Source of the DNA: Halichondria panicea
Taxonomy: Eukaryota; Porifera; Demospongiae; Suberitida; Halichondriidae
NCBI RefSeq assembly: GCF_963675165.1
Contig: NC_087393.1
Coordinates: 2,361,502-2,425,501 of the forward strand
DNA length: 64,000 nt
Direction: 5' to 3'
The position numbers and the translations under genes are program-made. The first letter of the stretch is position 1. Each line of letters begins with the position of its first letter. This document shows, piece by piece, positions 11,101 through 20,840 of the stretch. Below the pieces are notes generated by a model, which saw only the letters and a program-made list of their open reading frames with translations, did not search any database and was not told where the DNA came from.

Positions 11101-14070
11101 TTAGCCCTAACACAAAATAATGTTACAGAACACAACATCTTGATTCTCATCATGATGGAGAAACAGCAAAGTTTTATTTGGCAAGACCACAGAACTGGTT
11201 TGCAAATGATGATCGCTTCGGGAACAACAAATTATTAGCTCAACTGGATGGTGAGCTTGGTCTGGAAGACTTGGAAGGGATTCTCTCTCAACATTGACAG
11301 CCATAGCAATGATAGCATGCAATACTTATAGATTAATAGTCTTGATCACTTATAGTTCTAGCATGATGCTTGCATGTTTTGCACTGCAGAAGGAGTTTAC
11401 TGCACATTTTGTCCATTATGTGTTTACTGTAGTGACGACCATTGCCTATTCACCTCGGAAAAAGTGGTCAGGTTAAAACCTGACTAACCTGACTGGTGGC
11501 TACGGCCCTGCAACTAGCTCTTTGACAGCAGCAAAATCTGGCATAGCTCTGCTCTTTTTGCAGTCTGCATCGTGGATTGAATTGTTGCTAGGGGAGGTCC
11601 TTTTATAGTGCTGCGGTCACGTGGTATACCACACCTACTCGGAGGATATGCACCGATGTATATCCTCCGTATATCCGCTACCATGGTTACATATCCCTCG
11701 GCATGTGCCAAACGAACGACCGGTGTATCGAGATGATAGAGTTCCAGATTAGCGAGAGTCTATACTCAATTATGTGCGTGCACTTGATGATATTTCCTTT
11801 TCTGCTTAATTCAGTTGTGCTCCCTGTGTCTCCTGTGGTTTCCTTGGTGATTTGTTTTCTGCTGATAATTCATATGGTCGTCTCCGTCTAGTATGTTTTC
11901 TACTCTATTTATGACTAAATGCACATGCATATGGTCACAATCATGCAGTAAGAGTCTCCAAGCTTCAGCAAGGGGTAACACCGTGGTATCAAAGGGATTT
12001 TCCTCATTTCGATTGGTCAGTTTTTAGAATTCATATTTACTGACTAACTACTTGTTTATTTCAGGCTGCTTCTCTAAGATACGCTGGCTATCAAATTGCA
12101 TATTGCCTCGCTGCATTTGTGTCGTACACTCTTGTCTTGTGGATCCTAGGTCTGATTGCAATCTTATTCTTTTTTGGCTTCAAATACATGGCAGATTATG
12201 CTTTCTACGCCTTAGCCTCAATCCTGTAAGTGGATTGAAACTGACATTGGAGTGTATACAATGTTTTTTGTCATTAGGATTCCACTCGCCTGGATTGGAT
12301 TTGTTCTTGCTGCTCAAGTCATCGCTTGCAAGACAATGTTTTTGAAGCGTGGTGGAGGACGGTTCATTATCATTTCCAACCAGTGAGTATAATTATAGTC
12401 ACACAGGTACAGGTAGCACCCCTATAATATATACAGTTGCCGTTTTGAATTCAAGACTTTTTAGATTCAGTGTTGTGTGCATGGCACACATAATAATAAT
12501 CAGAGTGTGGTGTGTCCTTTTCCAGGTACATATATATATATACATATAGGTAGCTATTATAGTCTAGAGTACAATTCAACAATACTTTTATCATGCAGGA
12601 AAATATTTCAATGGTTTATGTTCGTCCTGTTCATCTACAACACTATCATTGGACTGGCCTCAGCCTTGTTTCGTGTTCTCATCTCCGCCACGATGGGATT
12701 GTTGCTGATGTTAAGGCTGGATAGAGTCATCCTTATGAAGGGGTTCGAGCCCTTTGACATAGGTACAACATACATACAACATACATACATGCTATATTGC
12801 TTAGCTCGCAAATGTTGGGTTAATCCCATGCAATTCCAAGTATATAGTACCTACAAAATAGAGGTAAGTCGGCAAAATGATATTGCCTTGGAAAAGATAT
12901 GGTTATGGGAAAGAAACATACATTGAGATTTCGGAATCCTGTTGACTTGTAGTTTTTAGTAGCCAGGCCCACATTATTTATGGCTACGTACCCACTCCTT
13001 TTCATAGGGCACAATACGTACATTGGCTTTCTCCATGTGGACCTTGCATACAACAACGCCGTGGTGCATGTATTTGTCCGCCTCATGGCAGATCTGACCA
13101 CTGGCACTACGTCTAGACGATCTCCGTTTATTCCCACGCCCCCTGAAGTAACTTACGATACGGATCTTGCCTATGGCGTACAAGGTAGGTGATTTCTGTC
13201 AGTATATAAGTTGGGATTAATGTAAAGCTGTTACATAGAAAACAACACTCTTTCTCGTGAGATGAAAAAAAGAAAGACGTATGGTGTGTTCGAAACTCAA
13301 GGTTGTTTTTAGAAATTAGTCTGCTGTATAATACTAAAAATCAACGGTATTTTATATCTGCCATCCAAGGTGCCCTAGGCGATTGTAATATACTTAGTCC
13401 ATTAATTTGTTTGTTTGTTGATCTATCTGTCTGTCGGTCTGTGCACCAAGCTCTTTTGGCATACTACGGTGCTTCATCATTTTCGAGCACGTTGTGAAGT
13501 TTCACTCATACATATATGTATAGATCTATCATATTTGGAATTCTACTTGAAGCTTCACATTGTGTTTTTAGAACTTGCAATGAGAGGAGAATTGTTCCTC
13601 AATATTGGTCAAAACATATACATGCCAAAATCAACCGCTTACTTAATTATCTTAATACGATCCAAATACCTAGAATGTTTTGCGAGCATCAAACATATGC
13701 GAACTTTAATCAATTTGCATAAATAAATCACAAAACCTTAATTAGTACTGCACATCGTCCTTGCCAGAACGCAATATATAGATCGCAAAGGGACAATTTT
13801 CGCAATGGTTTTTCACCCGCAAAATACTCTATAGTAATACGGTACGCAATTCGCTCACGCTCGTATATAAAGTTTGCCAGTGGCTGCCATATACATGTAC
13901 AAGTATGCTTTTCTCCTGTTTCTATAGATACATCTGAGAGGCCATCTAAAGTCAGATCTCATAGAATCAGGAATCGCTGGCTGGTGGCTTACACACTCTT
14001 GCGTAATCCAAGCCTTCAACCTCTCACAGCCAGTCAGCTGCAAGACAAAGACAAGGACACTGCACAGTAA
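5170..14070 (+). CDS. STRA6: STRA6-like vitamin A (retinol) transporter, complete, 18 exons
   Basis: Predicted 618-aa multi-pass plasma-membrane protein; vertebrate STRA6 (about 667 aa) takes up retinol from retinol-binding protein. Exons, all phase-compatible: 5170-5186, 5646-5721, 5899-5984, 6203-6351, 6678-6798, 7385-7451, 7723-7845, 7984-8054, 8241-8275, 8457-8518, 9673-9829, 11815-11890, 11949-12015, 12065-12225, 12278-12382, 12599-12762, 13008-13184, 13928-14070. Family matches: KYFPLFSCVDAPIPLVGHIV near the start, KLPLRFSAAVTVSTLILYQ mid-protein, SLRYAGYQIAYCLAAFVSY, FDIGHNTYIGFLHVDLAYNN, and the C-terminal WLVAYTLLRNPSLQ, which matches the STRA6 tail closely. The N-terminus (MMEAPNSSVNVC) carries an N-glycosylation site and precedes the first TM helix. 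The start was chosen because a 17-nt exon joins in frame to exon 2. AATAAA overlaps the stop codon. The very short exons (17, 35, 62, 67, 67 nt) are the least certain. Confidence 0.9.
8065..8165. repeat. (GT)n/(GC-GT)n microsatellite
   Basis: An uninterrupted GT dinucleotide run passes into a GTGC tetranucleotide run. It starts only about 10 bp after the 5' splice site at 8054/8055 of the STRA6-like gene. Confidence 0.95.
8906..9303. mobile_element. Inverted-repeat MITE in STRA6 intron 10
   Basis: The ends GTGGCCGAGAAGGGTCACCC and its complement (ending at 9303) bracket about 400 bp. Inner arms also pair: the GACCTTGTGCAGACTGATCTT block at 9188-9222 is the inverse of 9088-9125, and both arms contain CGCGCGC-rich segments. 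There is no coding capacity. It is an intronic, non-autonomous DNA element. Confidence 0.75.
9370..9600. repeat. Two-copy ~112-bp tandem duplication
   Basis: Two adjacent diverged units share AAAATAATATC, TATGCATGCAA, TTAGTTTGCGGG (second copy TTAGTTCGCGGG), AACGTATA and GTGAGACTAGCAACTAG. The units lie at about 9370-9488 and 9489-9600, inside STRA6 intron 10. No coding role is seen. Confidence 0.7.
9940..10308. mobile_element. Inverted-repeat MITE in STRA6 intron 11
   Basis: The left end (TACCGTATAGGGGGTATATT, 9941 on) and the right end (ending AATACGGTAT) are inverted copies over roughly 80 bp, including paired TTTGCGGAA and GATTTAATTTT segments. A one-ended relative sits at 14564-14632, sharing TTTCGAGGGTTTTCG and GGAAAGACCG. 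Confidence 0.65.
10375..10570. repeat. Dispersed repeat, copy 1
   Basis: Similar to 18461-18680. Shared blocks include AATGACTAATTTT, GTTCTGTCTC, AAAACGTC, CCGTAATA and GTGGCCGCATTT-type strings in the same order. Its ends are not defined. It lies in the long STRA6 intron 11. Confidence 0.55.
10945..11510. mobile_element. MITE with CAGGGCCGTAGCCACC ends
   Basis: The terminal inverted repeats CAGGGCCGTAGCCACC and GGTGGCTACGGCCCTG bound 566 bp in STRA6 intron 11. Just inside them GTGGTCAGGTT recurs at both ends (in the same orientation) together with its complement. CAGGG-type ends recall hAT-like elements, but no clean 8-bp target duplication is visible. No transposase is encoded. Confidence 0.7.
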
Positions 14071-14257
14071 TAAACACTCTATTTTGTAACATTCTGCGTA
14101 GATATATGTATATAGTCCTCGACCCCTTTAGTGGAGCTTTCTTTTCTCCTGAATATGAGTTTTTTCACCTTGTTATCTGTTTTATGAATGTATCGGTAAC
14201 GAAAGTTTTAGTTTTGTTACCACGTACCTGTAATATCCATCTCATAATACCTTAGTA

Positions 14258-14380
14258 ACATACTGACTGGATTCCTTAGTCTGCTACCAATTGCTCGATA
14301 TAATTCTCAATCTGATTCTAAGGTTCTAGCATCTTCACAATATATACAACATTCTTACTTGCACTACAGGTGCTATTAAA
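14258..14380 (+). pseudogene. Decayed fragment of a class A GPCR gene
   Basis: About 120 bp align with the intact GPCR at 19953-20095. Shared strings include GGATTCCTT, GCTACCAAT, AATTCTCAAT, TCTGAT, GCATCTTC, ACATTCTT, CTTGCACTAC and CTATTAA, in the same order. Indels break the frame, and nothing before or after is recognisable as receptor. It corresponds to TM1 through the start of TM2. A duplicated copy that has been lost is the simplest reading. Confidence 0.65.
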
Positions 14381-14743
14381 GTAATAGTAGTATGTGGTTA
14401 AGAGTGCAATATGAGATTAATAGCACGAGTAACAAGCAATGGCACGAGACGAAGCCTAGTGCTATTATTTTATGTACCTTGCCAGTGCTTGTGGCGAGTA
14501 CTATATATTAATCCCTTGTTGCAAATAAAATAAAAGATAAGGCAAACTAATGTCCCGTGCAATTACCGTATATTTCGAGGGTTTTCGTGGAAAGACCGTT
14601 GGAAATGTTTCCGCAAATTGATTTAAATCCCACTTTTAGAGCTAATCAATATTATTTAGAATAAACTTTTGAAGTGGCCATTAACTAAAATATGATTCTT
14701 CTGTCCATCTACGTAAACACTGTCACAAAGTAACACTCGCACG

Positions 14744-14818
14744 TGGATGAAGTATCGTAAATTACTAGTAATCAGCTAGTAAATGCTAAGCAGCGAACAA
14801 TTTACGATACTTCATCCA
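14744..14818. repeat. Perfect 20-bp-arm hairpin
   Basis: TGGATGAAGTATCGTAAATT (14744-14763) is repeated exactly inverted at 14799-14818, with a 35-bp loop. It is probably a short palindromic element or the solo ends of one. Confidence 0.75.
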
Positions 14819-14848
14819 CCCTTTACCTTCATTTATTCGTTATTTATT

Positions 14849-15093
14849 GGGTGCCGTTTGTGTCAAAACTGCATGTTTAATGTATGTGAAAATCCACTCG
14901 CTGTATTTGGTCTCCCAATTTACTAAATCAGGCTCACAAATAATGAATGAGCATTATGGGTGTGGCATTAATAAGCGTTGAATTTAGTAAAGCGGGAGCC
15001 TGATTTAGTAAATCGGGAGACCAATACAGTGAAGTGGATTTTATAAACAGGCAGTTTTGACACGGCATGGTGTTTTGACACAAACGGCACCCC
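14849..15093. mobile_element. 245-bp inverted-repeat MITE
   Basis: Ends GGGTGCCGTTTGTGTCAAAA and the inverted copy at 15073-15093. Inner arms pair too: GTCTCCC-AATTTACTAAATC-AGGCTC at the left matches the inverse at about 14995-15030, and ATCCACT / AGTGGAT pair. A partial duplication of the GTTTTGACAC motif lies at the right end. No coding content. Confidence 0.7.
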
Positions 15094-16452
15094 ATAGTAA
15101 TTGAGTCGTAAACGTGCGCCCTGCACTGTCCATCAGAGAGTGCACAAAGTTGCTAAAATCGAGGCATGTATATAATTTTTCGCTCGTGTTTTGGCGCGCC
15201 ACCTCACCCAAACATGTATGGGGGATCTTAAAACCGAGGTTCAAAGGGGCCTGTGCCCCTCGCCTTTTAAGGTTTCATCACCCCTGAGACGTTATTGTGA
15301 GGGTGTACGCTACAACCTCATCATGTCCTGATATAGGTGTCGTACTGCAGTTCCAAGAGTACGCCGAAAACATTAAGAATCTCATACACCATTATGGAGG
15401 GGTTTCACTGGGTGTGGCTGGATTGGGTTACCAATGGGGAAAAAAGGGTGCAAAATGTTACAGAAATCTGTATAATTATACGTGAATCGGGTGAGGTAGC
15501 AGAGATTGAAATTTTAATGAGAATCATTCGGCAGATAAAGGTTAACTGAGAGTTAGGGTTTTGAATACCCTAGATTTGTTTGCGTTTTCACTGTTTAGCT
15601 CATTTTGCTGGTATTAAATTCTGCTAAATCCTGCTCAAGTTGTGAAACTTCATAGCGTTCTATGTACTCGCATGTGGTTTTAATGAGAGGATTCATTGCA
15701 TTTTCCAATTATCTGTGAGTACAAATTTTGCGATTTTACTCTCATTCGCAGAAATAGCAGAAATTAATACTCGCGAAAATATGTAAGATAATCCGACATT
15801 GTGTATATAGTATGGCTTTTTAGCTGTATAAGTCATTCCTGGGAGTGATTAGTCGCTTCTGCACATCACTAATTGATCACTAATTTACCTTGACTGTGGC
15901 TCATGCCTATAGCCACTACACTTCCTCAGGTTTACTATACATGCAGCTAATAAACTTACTAAACATGATTTTTTAACGTATACATCCTCAAGCATGCATG
16001 TTGTATAAGCGGGTAATTTTCGTTGGTGCAAATGTTAGTATGAAACATTTGTGTCCCTCATACGTGCAATTAGATAGAATGCAATTAGCCTCTGATTGAA
16101 CTCGGCAATAACGTTGTATGTGGGAGGATAATTGAGACTAATTGCTGACTGCACCATACCTGACGTACCTCCTCTGCATGGTGGAGTACAGCCTAGTGTG
16201 GTAGAATAATTTCGCAGTTTTACTTTTCGAATGATGCTCTACTATACGAAAACTCCGAAAGAACCTGCGATACGGTATACATTTAGCATGATTCTCTGCT
16301 AAAGCCTAAACACACTCTAGTGAATTACACAATGCACATGGTCACATGAGATTCATTCTACCTAATTTGGCAACATGTTGGTTATGGGTTAATGGGTTAG
16401 TCATTATTTGATCTCATAAAAGCAATACTGGCAGATACAATTATTCTTTGCT

Positions 16453-18171
16453 ATGTCTACTTTGAACAACCCAGTAAGTTACAAGTATGAGTTCATTGAT
16501 CAAGTTCCTGAAGAGTACTACTGCAAGCAGTCCAAACATGTAGCTAGGGAACCTACTATTGCAAGTTGCTGCACTGAAATTTTCTGTAAATTGTGTTTAG
16601 AAGCAGCTATCAAAGAAGAACATCCATGTCCTAGCTGTGAGAGCAAAGATATTGGCTTATTGGGTCCACATAAGAAATTCAACACCAGAATTCTCTCTCT
16701 AAAGGTTCACTGTTCCCTGAAGAGTTGTGGCTGTGAGTGGACTGACCAACTTCAACACCTCGATGCTCACCTAGACCTCAGTACTGGGGATTGTGTCTAT
16801 GTCGATGTGGACTGCCCCAAAGGCTGTGAGCAAAAACTTCAGAAACGCAATGTGGACACACACATTTCCAAAGAGTGCCCAAATAGAGATCACATATGTC
16901 AGCATTGTTCTTTTAGTGCCACATTTCGTGATGTATTTCAGCATTTTGACGTTTGTCGGTACTATCCCATTGTGTGCCCCAACAGATGTGGAGCCACCTT
17001 TGAACGAGACGATCTTGAAGACCACATGAAGATGTGTAGTCAGCAAAAAATCCAGTGTGAGTTCAATTACGCTGGTTGTGAGGCTGAGTTTATACGAGAC
17101 AAGCAAAGGGAGCACATGGAACAAACCACACAGAAACACCTAGCCTTGATAGCAGCTACTACTCTGAGAATCGGCCAAACCTTTGAAATTAAGCTTCAAG
17201 AGCAGCAACAAACTTACGAGCAGATGTTACAGGACAAAGATTCTGAGATTGAGGCAATTGCAAATAATATAGCCACTGGGTTAATGAATGAACAAGCCAA
17301 ACAAATCAAAGCAGAGAAGCAACAAACACTAGAGCAGGCGATTCAGAACAAAGAGTCCGAGATTCTGAACAACATTGTACATTGCCAACAAAGAGAGTTT
17401 GAGCAAAAGTTTCGAACGCAGCAGCAAGCATTCAAACAGATGCATAAAGAACAGAAACAAGAAGTTGATCAGAAGCTTCAACAACAACAAAAAGCAATTG
17501 ATCATGCTCTCCGAAATCTGCAACGAACACAACAGAAGTTTCAAGAGCAATACCTAATACGTGAGCAGAAACTTAGAGAACAACTGCTACAATTAGATGA
17601 CAAATTAAGAAAGGAATTAGAAAATCAACAGGAAATGTTTGAGCTGAAATTTGGGGAGGTAGTTCAGGAATTTCACAAGCGACTCGAGCAAAAAGAACAA
17701 GACAAAGAGGCAGAAATCACATCCCTCAAGGAGCTTGTTAACAATTTGAACATAGCAGTGGGTATTTTGCCATGTAACATCCAGCTGAGCGATTTCAAAG
17801 CGGTGAAGGAAAGTAACGGTCACATTGAGAGTAATCCCATGTACACTCATCCTGGTGGATACAAGTTTTTTTTAAGGATACTACCAAATGGAGCTGGAAG
17901 TGGTACTGCAACTCATGTTTCAGTGCAGGTGTTTTCACTTAAAGGTGACCATGACGACACACTCACGTTTCCAGCCAAGTTTTACATCACTGTAGAGCTA
18001 ATGAACCAAAATCGAGACCAAGATCATTATTCAAAAGATATTCACTGTACGGTTATTTCTGAAAAGAGAGACGGTTGGTACATAGGATGTGATGATGAAT
18101 ATATTGCTCTCACTGAATTAACCCACACGAAAAATGACTGTCTCAAGTTTAAAATAACAAAATTAATATAA
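16453..18171 (+). CDS. TRAF: TRAF-like protein: degenerate RING, TRAF zinc fingers, coiled coil, MATH
   Basis: Intronless 572-aa protein with TRAF domain order. TRAFs are cytoplasmic trimeric adaptors and E3 ligases downstream of TNF-receptor and Toll/IL-1 receptors. Residues about 22-64 form a RING-like module (YYCKQSKHVAREP, CCTEIFCKLC, CPSC) in which the usual second cysteine of the first CxxC is Ser, so ligase activity is doubtful. Residues about 85-215 carry Cys/His TRAF-type zinc fingers (CPKGCEQKL, CPNRDHICQHC, CPNRCGATF, HMKMC). Residues about 220-430 are a Gln/Glu/Lys-rich coiled coil (QEQQQTYEQ, QKLQQQQKAI), longer than in most vertebrate TRAFs. Residues about 440-572 form a MATH domain (HPGGYKFFLRILPNG, VQVFSLKGDHD, WYIGCDDEYIALTEL). 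The start is the first ATG after a stop-containing leader. The absence of introns next to intron-rich genes suggests retrocopy origin or a lineage of intronless TRAFs. Confidence 0.88.
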   Translation: MSTLNNPVSYKYEFIDQVPEEYYCKQSKHVAREPTIASCCTEIFCKLCLEAAIKEEHPCPSCESKDIGLLGPHKKFNTRILSLKVHCSLKSCGCEWTDQLQHLDAHLDLSTGDCVYVDVDCPKGCEQKLQKRNVDTHISKECPNRDHICQHCSFSATFRDVFQHFDVCRYYPIVCPNRCGATFERDDLEDHMKMCSQQKIQCEFNYAGCEAEFIRDKQREHMEQTTQKHLALIAATTLRIGQTFEIKLQEQQQTYEQMLQDKDSEIEAIANNIATGLMNEQAKQIKAEKQQTLEQAIQNKESEILNNIVHCQQREFEQKFRTQQQAFKQMHKEQKQEVDQKLQQQQKAIDHALRNLQRTQQKFQEQYLIREQKLREQLLQLDDKLRKELENQQEMFELKFGEVVQEFHKRLEQKEQDKEAEITSLKELVNNLNIAVGILPCNIQLSDFKAVKESNGHIESNPMYTHPGGYKFFLRILPNGAGSGTATHVSVQVFSLKGDHDDTLTFPAKFYITVELMNQNRDQDHYSKDIHCTVISEKRDGWYIGCDDEYIALTELTHTKNDCLKFKITKLI

Positions 18172-18949
18172 ACATAATGTGAAGTTGTACATGTGTTACT
18201 TAATTGTGCAAAACATTACTCATCTCGATAATACTTAACTGCATGGGGTAACCATTATTCAATTCCCGAACAGACTAACTATAATTTATATGCAGTACAG
18301 TATTTTATTTGGCGAATGATCTGAACTGACTTGGCATTTTGGATATAAAAGCAACATCCTACAGCACAATAACACCCATAACACACTTAGCCAGATCAAG
18401 ACTTCTCCTTTTAAACGAGAGCCCTGAAAACAGAAAACACTTAAGAAACAGTGGAATAGCACAGTGGCCGCATTTCAGAAAATAGCCGCAGCTCCCTCCC
18501 TCGAATCTATAATGACTAATTTTACGGTTCTGTCTCGAGTCATTTTGCTCTAGTGCAACCACACCCAAAACGTCACCAAAACGTCATATCCGGCCGTAAT
18601 AGGTAATGTGTACTGGCCGGTATATATGGAATAGTGAGTGGCCGCATTTTAAGAACAAGTTTTGTGCACTAAACACGTATATAGCTAGCAATTCGTGCCA
18701 AACCAAATGACCGGTATAGTCGAGGTGGCTGTAAATCAGATAAATTATTTACTTTAATGTAGGAAATAATAGCGTGATACATATACGTCTGCCATCATTA
18801 ATTTTACACAACTTTATGACCCTAAATTCATTACATACGCATGTTAATCGGGGCCTAATAGACACATTTTTCATTAGAATAACGGGTGAAAAAAGTATAT
18901 TAATTTATCAGGGCCTACGTATATCATGCCATGCTAAGTTATAATTAGG
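18172..18949. other. Intergenic spacer with a dispersed repeat
   Basis: No gene is supported. 18461-18680 repeats the segment seen at 10375-10570. The remainder is AT-rich spacer between the TRAF gene and the duplicated GPCR promoter. Confidence 0.5.
18461..18680. repeat. Dispersed repeat, copy 2
   Basis: Shares, in order, AATAGCC, AATGACTAATTTT, GTTCTGTCTC, a CATTTTGCTC/CATTATGCTC variant, CCACA(C/T)CCAAAACGTC, CCGTAATA and GGCCGCATTT with 10375-10570. No coding capacity. Element ends are undefined. Confidence 0.55.
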
Positions 18950-19907
18950 TCATTATAGACTCATTACGTACGGTAAAAATTATTGTATCCGTTTTGCCGC
19001 TGCATGTACGGATACAATAATTTTTATGAAGCTCAACGCACGGGGTGAATGCTCTATGAGCATCTTGATATAGGTCAGTTTCAACAACTTTTCGTGATCA
19101 AAGCTCTTCATACATTTTTGAGAAGTTTCCGATGATGCACAGCTTAAACCTTTCAGTTTTGCCACAAATTGCAGCTATTCGTAAAGGTATGTATTAAAAA
19201 ATGCATTGGAGCACATTTTCGTGTGAAATGTAGCTATACAACTATTGCACTACCTAAAGCAACGGTGATTCAATGAACTTGCCGGATATAAATGAAACAT
19301 CACACAAATGCAGTAGACTATAAATAGTGTGCACGGCATTGATCTTATAGCCACCACAAACAAATATGCTTAGCATGAGCCTATTGAATGTGTCTGATGA
19401 ATCTGACAACTTGTCCAATAAGACATGCGAAGAATCAAGGTCATTATAGACTCATTACGTACGGTAAAAATTATTGTATCCGTTTTGCCGCTGCATGTAC
19501 AATGAAGCTCAACGCACGGGGTGAATGCTCTATGAGCATCTTGATATAGGTCAGTTTCAACAACTTTTCGTGATCAAAGCTTTTCATACATTTTTGAGAC
19601 GATGCACAGCTTAAACCTTTCAGTTTTGCCACAAATTGCAGCTATTCGTAAAGGTATGTATTAAAAAATGCATTGGAGCACATTTTCGCGTGAAATGTAG
19701 CTATACAACTATTGCACTACCTAAAGCAACGGTGATTCAACAACTTGCCGGATATAAATGAAACATCACACAAATGCAGTAGACTATATATAAGTGTGCA
19801 CGGCATTGATCTTATAGCCACCACAAACAAATATGCTTAGCATGAGCCTATTGAATGTGTCTGATGAATCTGACAACTTGTCCAGGACATGCGAAGAATC
19901 AAGGTTA
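18950..19907 (+). repeat. Tandem duplication of the GPCR 5' region
   Basis: Copy 1 (18950-19440) and copy 2 (19441-19907) are nearly identical. Each includes AGACTCATTACGTACGGTAA, AACTTGCCGGATATAAATGA and the start ATGCTTAGCATGAGC. The period is 491 bp at the left edge and 467 bp at the ATGs, so copy 2 has lost about 24 bp, including a 16-bp arm (GGATACAATAATTTTT) that makes a hairpin in copy 1. The right junction of copy 1 falls after codon 25, at a short AAGGT microhomology. Confidence 0.9.
19366..19449 (+). pseudogene. Truncated duplicate of the GPCR start (27 codons)
   Basis: ATG at 19366 reproduces the N-terminus of the downstream receptor (MLSMSLLNVSDESDN), with an Asn-Lys difference at the LSR/LSNK position. 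The frame then runs across the duplication junction and stops at 19447-19449. It has its own copy of the upstream sequence, so it could be transcribed as a short non-receptor leader. It cannot encode a receptor. Confidence 0.8.
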
Positions 19908-20840
19908 TATGGATTGGAGTATTCTAATAGGAATTTGGAAACTGTTTTACGTTATATACTGATTGGATTCCTTGGTCTACAGCTACCAATCGCTCTAATT
20001 CTCAATGCATTTATGATATTTCTGATCCTAAAGTTCAGGCATCTTCGTAACATAACATTCTTCCTTGCACTGCAACTACTATTAATTGATTTGCTGTACA
20101 CCGTTTTCAGTACACCAATCACGATTATCAGTGCTGCTTCAGGAAAATGGGTTATGGGTTTACCATTTTGCAGTCTTACTGGTTTTTTACTAACAATTGA
20201 TTGGCAAATGAGGAGCATACTTATGTTCGTTATTGTTTGTGATCGCTTTTGCACAGTTTTCATGCCTTTCAAGTATCCACGAATTCGTCGAAAAGTGATC
20301 ATACCGCTTAACATTAGTGCTGTACTAGTAACAGTCATTACTGCCTTGATACCTGTAGCACTAGACTGTACGGACTTTAATCGGATTGCTTGGTACTGCA
20401 CACCTCAGAACGGATGTAAAAATCCTGACGCTTGTCAATTAGTCTTGATAGTACTTGGACCACTTTCCAATGTGATTGGAAGCTATGTTCCGTTAGTGAT
20501 GTACATTATTATGTTCATCAAAGCTAGAAAAACACAGAATCAAATTTCAAGTGGGACTTTGGAGTCGGAAGAGTTCTTGATCAGGAAAAAAAAGGAGAGA
20601 AAAGCAAACGTAACTTTCTTGCTTTTGTTTCTCGCATTGTTTGGGGTGACGGCTGTACCATTTCTTTTCTATATCACTTCTGGTCCATTTATTGGGGAGC
20701 AAACTTTAGATGCTTATATATTGCCGAGGTATATCTTTCGACTGGTGTTCTCTCTCCTCCCAATTGTCGATCCTATTGCTATCATGAGAAACCAAGAAGT
20801 GAGGAAAGCATTGAAGCTTCTGAGAAATATGTTCAAATAA
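19833..20840 (+). CDS. Class A (rhodopsin-like) G protein-coupled receptor, intronless
   Basis: 335-aa receptor with seven predicted TM helices. N-terminal glycosylation sequons are NVS (8) and NLS (15). Helix 1 carries LILNAFMI (N58, position 1.50), helix 2 LLLIDLLY (D86, 2.50). C113 before helix 3 can pair with an extracellular-loop-2 cysteine. Helix 3 ends DRF (137-139) in place of DRY. Helix 6 has TAVPF rather than CWxP, and helix 7 has VDPIAI in place of NPxxY, so the activation motifs are divergent. Intracellular loop 3 is short and basic (RKKKERK). The C-terminal tail is very short (about 17 residues). The ligand and subfamily cannot be named. The ATG used is the first of two (M1, M4). 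The upstream 490 bp is a duplication of its own 5' region. Confidence 0.85.
   Translation: MLSMSLLNVSDESDNLSRTCEESRLYGLEYSNRNLETVLRYILIGFLGLQLPIALILNAFMIFLILKFRHLRNITFFLALQLLLIDLLYTVFSTPITIISAASGKWVMGLPFCSLTGFLLTIDWQMRSILMFVIVCDRFCTVFMPFKYPRIRRKVIIPLNISAVLVTVITALIPVALDCTDFNRIAWYCTPQNGCKNPDACQLVLIVLGPLSNVIGSYVPLVMYIIMFIKARKTQNQISSGTLESEEFLIRKKKERKANVTFLLLFLALFGVTAVPFLFYITSGPFIGEQTLDAYILPRYIFRLVFSLLPIVDPIAIMRNQEVRKALKLLRNMFK

Larger units (their letters stand above)
14071..16452. other. Intergenic region rich in palindromic elements, with a GPCR relic
   Basis: No intact gene is supported. It contains a decayed GPCR fragment (14258-14380), a fragment of the intron-11 MITE (14564-14632), a hairpin (14744-14818), an inverted-repeat element (14849-15093), and a segment at 15725-15790 (GATTTTACTCTCATTCGCAG) shared with 44805-44835. 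The rest is AT-rich spacer with scattered stop codons in all frames. Confidence 0.6.

Noticed and set aside
19952-20401. 149-codon minus-strand open frame over the GPCR
   Set aside because: Antisense shadow of the receptor coding sequence.
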